This document shows, piece after piece, positions 5,875 to 8,276 of a DNA stretch of 8,276 nucleotides. A program made the translations under genes and the position numbers. The notes beneath the pieces are model-generated. The model was not told the DNA's origin. It made no database searches and saw only the letters and a program-made list of their open reading frames with translations. Positions within the stretch are counted from its first letter, which is position 1; every line of letters begins with the position of its first letter. This DNA comes from an uncultured Ruminococcus sp. (GTDB lineage: Bacteria; Bacillota; Clostridia; Oscillospirales; Acutalibacteraceae): assembly GCA_902803585.1 (NCBI GenBank), contig CADCQO010000017.1, forward strand, positions 1 to 8,276, in the 5' to 3' direction.

Positions 5875-6072
5875 ATGCAGAAACAGTTCCCGTTCCCTGC
5901 TGTCAAAGAACATTGTCTGCCTGTGGTCAGCCCGAAAATCAGGCGGCCGTTTCCCTGCGCTGAAAACATAAAAATCCCTGCGGTATGTATTCCGTTTCCT
6001 TATACAAAGTATGTTTTGTATGATATCATAGCATCATCAAAAACATTTGCTTCAAGGAGGACACAAACATGA
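5875..6072 (+). CDS. Possible 65-residue leader peptide upstream of membrane protein A
   Basis: This short ORF follows promoter P1 and has a strong Shine-Dalgarno (AAGGGGG, 5861-5867) 7 nt before its ATG. It ends in ATGA, sharing four bases with the start of the next gene (6069). That is the usual geometry of a coupled pair. The product begins MQKQFPFPAVKEHC, has no membrane segment or known domain, and carries three loosely repeated PFP-centred stretches (QFPFPAV, RRPFPCAE, CIPFPYTK) that come from repeated DNA. Its last third overlaps P2 and the ribosome binding site of gene A, which is unusual for a normal coding gene. It may be a regulatory leader peptide or an accidental open frame in a duplicated promoter region. 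Confidence 0.33.
   Translation: MQKQFPFPAVKEHCLPVVSPKIRRPFPCAENIKIPAVCIPFPYTKYVLYDIIASSKTFASRRTQT
5890..5983 (+). repeat. Two diverged ~37-bp direct repeats between P1 and P2
   Basis: 5890-5926 and 5947-5983 both begin CCGTT(T)CCCTGC, continue with a TGAAA/TCAAA-ACAT core and end CCTG(T/C)GG. Part of the second copy (CATAAAAAT...C) reappears before P3 at about 6898-6905, and CCGTTTCC recurs at 5992, 6876 and 6913. This suggests repeated local duplication of promoter-upstream DNA. Confidence 0.45.
6001..6029 (+). promoter_or_regulatory. Promoter P2 with two overlapping palindromes
   Basis: -35 TATACA (6001-6006), 17-bp spacer and -10 TATCAT (6024-6029), with an extended TGA. The inverted repeat ATACAAA-GTATGT-TTTGTAT (6002-6021) fills the spacer. 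A perfect 12-bp palindrome TATGATATCATA (6019-6030) covers the -10. It is the duplicate of P1 and lies 40 bp before the ATG of membrane protein A, so transcription should start about 33 nt upstream of that ATG. Confidence 0.65.
6054..6060 (+). promoter_or_regulatory. Ribosome binding site of membrane protein A
   Basis: AAGGAGG, 8 nt before the ATG at 6069. It fixes this start. Confidence 0.8.
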
Positions 6073-6815
6073 ATACCAGCCGCATTGCTTCCGGAATATC
6101 TTCAGGTTCCCGTCTTCGTCCCTTCATCATTACGCTCGCCATCGGTACGGTGGTCAGCCTGCTCTCTTTCCTTGTTCTGCCGGACGGCGTGGACAACGGC
6201 TTCTTCTCCTCTAATCAGAACCCCCTGTTTCAGATCGTCTTTTCAGGCATCAACGACATTATGGTTCAGCTGGAAGTAGCATTCAGCAAAACAGACAGCG
6301 GCTGGGACGCAGGGCTGATTTACGCAGTTCTGGTTTCCGTTGCAGTTCTGCTGACAAAGCTCACCACCGCCAGCCTCCGCAATCGTTACTGTCCGCATTC
6401 AAAAGTCGCTGAATTTTTCTTTGACCTGTCAATGGAAAACATTCTGTTCGTGCTGTTCGCCTTTATCAGCCTTCTCCTGATTTCCCCCATCTGCTCACTG
6501 GCAAGGAGCGTTGACGAAACAGGAATGATATTCGTCATCATCATCGGCGTGGCTGTCTTTGCTCTCTCCCTTCCTACCTTCCTGTACATCATCGTCATGG
6601 CAGTTTCTCTGACGCTCACATACGGATTCTTACAGGCCATTGAAGGAACAACCGGAAAGATCATCGTCATTCTGATCGCCTTCACCGCCAACATTGTCCT
6701 TGAAATCGTGGCCATGAGATGGACAAAGCGCTTTTCCCTGTGTCTGGTCGAAAAAATCCCCCTTCCCTACCGTGCACAGCACTCTATCAATATGTTCATA
6801 GAGAGCCACCTCTGA
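6069..6815 (+). CDS. Polytopic membrane protein A, family not recognised
   Basis: The product has 248 residues and about five or six membrane segments, roughly at 17-38, 81-100, 122-144, 153-173, 170-190 and 196-216. There is no cleavable signal peptide. Between segments 1 and 2 lies GFFSSNQNPLF (44-54), then SGINDI (59-64). RYCP (106-109) and DLSMENILFVLF (119-130) follow. Each has a close match in gene B (GFFTKNQQPLF, SGISDV, KYCP, ELSCENILLVLF), so the two are paralogues; the matches mark the conserved core. The C-terminus is basic and probably cytoplasmic (WTKRFSLCLVEK). I recognise no transporter, enzyme or receptor signature. Its promoter (P2, perhaps also P1) carries operator-like palindromes, so expression is probably controlled. 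A terminator follows at 6826-6876, so it is transcribed apart from gene B. Confidence 0.88.
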   Translation: MNTSRIASGISSGSRLRPFIITLAIGTVVSLLSFLVLPDGVDNGFFSSNQNPLFQIVFSGINDIMVQLEVAFSKTDSGWDAGLIYAVLVSVAVLLTKLTTASLRNRYCPHSKVAEFFFDLSMENILFVLFAFISLLLISPICSLARSVDETGMIFVIIIGVAVFALSLPTFLYIIVMAVSLTLTYGFLQAIEGTTGKIIVILIAFTANIVLEIVAMRWTKRFSLCLVEKIPLPYRAQHSINMFIESHL

Positions 6816-6825
6816 TACATACCGT

Positions 6826-6876
6826 CCTTCACCTTACCGCCCGCCGGCAGGGTGAAGGGCATTCCTCTTTTTCTCC
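6826..6876 (+). terminator. Intrinsic terminator after membrane protein A
   Basis: CCTTCACC (6826-6833) pairs with GGTGAAGG (6851-6858), enclosing a GC-rich loop. A T-rich tail follows (ATTCCTCTTTTTCT, 6861-6874). Confidence 0.72.
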
Positions 6877-6888
6877 GTTTCCGGAAAC
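6877..6888. repeat. Perfect 12-bp palindrome
   Basis: GTTTCC-GGAAAC lies between the terminator and promoter P3. It could be an operator for the downstream gene or the end of the terminator region; nothing decides which. Confidence 0.35.
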
Positions 6889-6920
6889 AAAAAATCCATA
6901 AAAATGCCCCCCCGTTTCCG

Positions 6921-6949
6921 TTGCACCCGATACAGGAACAGTGTATAAT
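6921..6949 (+). promoter_or_regulatory. Promoter P3 of the gene B unit
   Basis: -35 TTGCAC (6921-6926), 17-bp spacer and a consensus -10 TATAAT (6944-6949). A run of seven C (6907-6913) followed by GTTTCC precedes it, recalling the upstream flanks of P1 and P2, and ATACA (6930-6934) lies in the spacer. Unlike P1 and P2 it lacks the ACAAA/TTTGT inverted repeat. The leader before gene B is about 38 nt. Confidence 0.72.
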
Positions 6950-6993
6950 AAGGTTACCAAAAACAAAGCAGACAAAAGAAAGAGTTGATTGAC

Positions 6994-7692
6994 ATGTCAG
7001 ATATTATCAGCAAGCTCCGCCGCTTCTTCACCAACCCCCGCAACTGGGTATTCATTTCTGTTATGATTGTCGGCATCATCGTGAATATCCTTGCCGTTAC
7101 GGTGCTGAAATTTGAAACACAAGGGGGATTTTTCACCAAAAACCAACAGCCGCTTTTCACAATGGTCATGAGCGGTATCAGCGATGTGCTTCTGTATGTT
7201 GACACGGCTGTCCAGCTGTCCAAGGGTGAAATGGTACTGTGCCTGATTCTTCTGATGGGATCCGTTGCGGTAACAAAAATCACCACCGAGCTTTTCAGCG
7301 AAAAATACTGTCCGAAAAATTTCTTTATCCGTCTGCTTTTTGAACTTTCCTGTGAGAATATCCTGCTGGTGCTGTTCACGACACTCGGACGAATGATGAT
7401 TCCGTTCATCAACAAAACAGTAATTTTCATGGGCAATTTCGGTGTTGTGTTTGCCATCATCATCGCCCTTCTGACAGTGATTCCGTTTCTGATGGGAGCC
7501 TATTACACATTGTCCATGACAATTCTGCTGACCCTTACCTACTGGGTGCTGAATCTGATTACCGGAACAGTCGGAAAATTCATTGTTGTTGCTATCGCTC
7601 TGGCAGTCAACATTGTGGCGGAACATTTCGTTGTAAAGCCCATCAACCGCGTCGCCCCCTTTGCATTTCCATTTTTGAGAAGCTCAACATAA
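6994..7692 (+). CDS. Polytopic membrane protein B, paralogue of protein A
   Basis: The product has 232 residues from the ATG at 6994. It has about five or six membrane segments (roughly 18-39, 79-96, 120-140, 147-168, 168-190 and 195-213), in the same layout as protein A. GFFTKNQQPLF (45-55), SGISDV (60-65), KYCP (104-107), ELSCENILLVLF (117-128) and TGTVGKFIVV (190-199) align with gene A at near-identical spacing, without gaps of more than a few residues. I chose ATG 6994 because AGAAAGAG, a weak Shine-Dalgarno, ends 9 nt upstream; a TTG at 6985 is in frame but too close to it. It is first in a unit with the 130-residue protein. The family is not recognised; a two-component membrane complex with protein A is an inference from the shared fold and adjacency. 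Confidence 0.88.
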   Translation: MSDIISKLRRFFTNPRNWVFISVMIVGIIVNILAVTVLKFETQGGFFTKNQQPLFTMVMSGISDVLLYVDTAVQLSKGEMVLCLILLMGSVAVTKITTELFSEKYCPKNFFIRLLFELSCENILLVLFTTLGRMMIPFINKTVIFMGNFGVVFAIIIALLTVIPFLMGAYYTLSMTILLTLTYWVLNLITGTVGKFIVVAIALAVNIVAEHFVVKPINRVAPFAFPFLRSST

Positions 7693-7712
7693 CCCAACGA
7701 CCAACAAACCTG

Positions 7713-7719
7713 AAGGAGG
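7713..7719 (+). promoter_or_regulatory. Ribosome binding site of the 130-residue protein
   Basis: AAGGAGG, 7 nt before the ATG at 7727. It is much stronger than the site of gene B just upstream, so this product may be made in excess. Confidence 0.8.
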
Positions 7720-7726
7720 AATTGAT

Positions 7727-8119
7727 ATGAAATTACAAAATGAATTTTGCTGTACAGAAGACGGCCTGCTGAACGTATCGTTCGTATTTGCCGATCTGGG
7801 ACACCCCAACGGCTGGAGGGCGTACATCGTTGACGCCATCAACTACAAGGCATTCTCACCCATGCGCTCTGACCGCCCGCAGTGTACACACACGCTCAGC
7901 GAACAAAACGACAAGATGAAAAAGAAAATACAAAAACTGCTTCACAGACAGCACCGCACCGCCGGCACCGATGATACCCTGTATTTCGTAGAATGTAAGG
8001 AAAAGATAAGCACACTGGAACAGCTTCGTGAATTTGTTCAGCGCTGGGTCAATGCAACAGCGCATTATATCCGCTATGGCGGAATGTTCCCCATGGGCAG
8101 ACTGAAGCCTGAAAGCTGA
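7727..8119 (+). CDS. Small soluble protein of unknown function, co-transcribed with protein B
   Basis: The product has 130 residues, no signal peptide and no membrane segment. An N-terminal half predicted as beta strands (LLNVSFVFAD, GWRAYIVDAINY, about 14-40) is followed by a basic helical stretch (DKMKKKIQKLLHRQHR, 62-77). A strand (TLYFVECK, 84-91) and a helix (TLEQLREFVQRWVNATAHYIRYG, about 96-118) complete it. The final pattern, a short strand, a 'STLEQL' helix cap and 'W.NATAHYIRYG', loosely recalls small proteins carried on Firmicutes integrative elements, but I cannot name a family. It starts 34 nt after gene B with no promoter or terminator between, and ends just before a strong terminator. 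It is probably a cytoplasmic partner of protein B or simply a co-expressed protein. Confidence 0.82.
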   Translation: MKLQNEFCCTEDGLLNVSFVFADLGHPNGWRAYIVDAINYKAFSPMRSDRPQCTHTLSEQNDKMKKKIQKLLHRQHRTAGTDDTLYFVECKEKISTLEQLREFVQRWVNATAHYIRYGGMFPMGRLKPES

Positions 8120-8121
8120 AT

Positions 8122-8171
8122 CAGCAACCGAAATACCCGCTGCAGGATACTTTGCAGCGGGTATTTTGCTG
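8122..8171 (+). terminator. Strong intrinsic terminator, possibly bidirectional
   Basis: AAATACCCGCTGCA (8131-8144) pairs perfectly with TGCAGCGGGTATTT (8153-8166), a 14-bp stem with an 8-nt loop. Beyond a 4-nt bulge a further 5 bp pair (CAGCA 8122-8126 with TGCTG 8167-8171). The A-rich and T-rich stem edges allow termination on both strands, though the T-run is short. Confidence 0.78.
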
Positions 8172-8194
8172 TCCGGCAGGGAATCAGAGAACGC

Positions 8195-8222
8195 TTGACA
8201 GCGCAGAAAAATGTGTTATAAT
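8195..8222 (+). promoter_or_regulatory. Strong outward promoter at the window end
   Basis: A consensus -35 TTGACA (8195-8200), 16-bp spacer and consensus -10 TATAAT (8217-8222) with an extended TGT. It must drive a gene or RNA that begins beyond the window. Transcription should start near 8229, inside or just before the CTGTC/GACAG repeats. Confidence 0.75.
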
Positions 8223-8234
8223 GAGAGAAAAATC

Positions 8235-8266
8235 CTGTCCGACAGTTCGTTTGCGCCATCCTGTCG
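8235..8266 (+). repeat. Mutually exclusive inverted repeats in the leader of the outward transcript
   Basis: CTGTC (8235-8239) is directly followed by CGACAG (8240-8245). The latter can also pair with CTGTCG (8261-8266), with ten A after it (8267-8276). The middle element can pair with only one partner at a time, as in an attenuator, or the first pair could be a DNA operator at the transcription start. The stems are short, so this is tentative. Confidence 0.4.
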
Positions 8267-8276
8267 AAAAAAAAAA

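Noticed and set aside
5167..6072. 301-codon plus-strand ORF
   Set aside because: Most of it is antisense to the ATPase-CYTH gene, whose motifs are unmistakable. Only the last 66 codons, which have their own start signals, were considered.
6997..7626. 209-codon minus-strand ORF opposite membrane protein B
   Set aside because: It is a histidine/glutamine-rich shadow of a membrane protein gene. The sense strand has clear homology to protein A and proper start signals.

Overview
The window looks like chromosomal DNA of a gut-type Clostridia, most like Ruminococcus/Oscillospiraceae. The reasons are moderate GC, strong AAGGAGG-type ribosome binding sites, sigma-A promoters (often with an extended TGn -10), a diaminopimelate decarboxylase start typical of that group, and a large secreted protein ending in tandem Ig-like domains of a kind common in these bacteria. 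The genus is an inference; there is no rRNA or other taxonomic marker here.

Left half (1-4270, minus strand): the 5' end of lysA (255 to beyond base 1) has its own promoter. Upstream of it lies a 495-base gene-free stretch that holds a long hairpin, a second imperfect hairpin and an array of twelve ~20-bp direct repeats. The array runs straight into the stop codon of a 1105-residue secreted protein (4067-750). That protein reads as a seven-motif beta-propeller interrupted by a ~400-residue helical insertion, followed by two Ig-like domains. It has a clear promoter and a ~130-nt leader.

Middle (4274-5760, minus strand): a two-gene unit. A P-loop ATPase/kinase-like domain fused to a CYTH triphosphate-tunnel domain is followed by a possible small protein whose start overlaps the ATPase stop (TGATG). 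The promoter of this unit closely resembles that of the big secreted protein.

Right half (5818-8276, plus strand): two duplicated promoter/operator modules (P1, P2), each with an inverted repeat filling the -35/-10 spacer. Between them and gene A lies a possible 65-codon ORF that overlaps the start of gene A by ATGA. Gene A (6069-6815) is a polytopic membrane protein ending at a terminator. A third promoter (P3) drives gene B (6994-7692), a paralogue of gene A, and then a soluble 130-residue protein (7727-8119), ending at a strong terminator. A further strong promoter points out of the window.

The membrane-protein pair with its repeated promoters is the best candidate for an undescribed system. 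The other unexplained items are the 20-bp repeat array and the interrupted propeller. No mobile element, CRISPR array, tRNA or rRNA was recognised.
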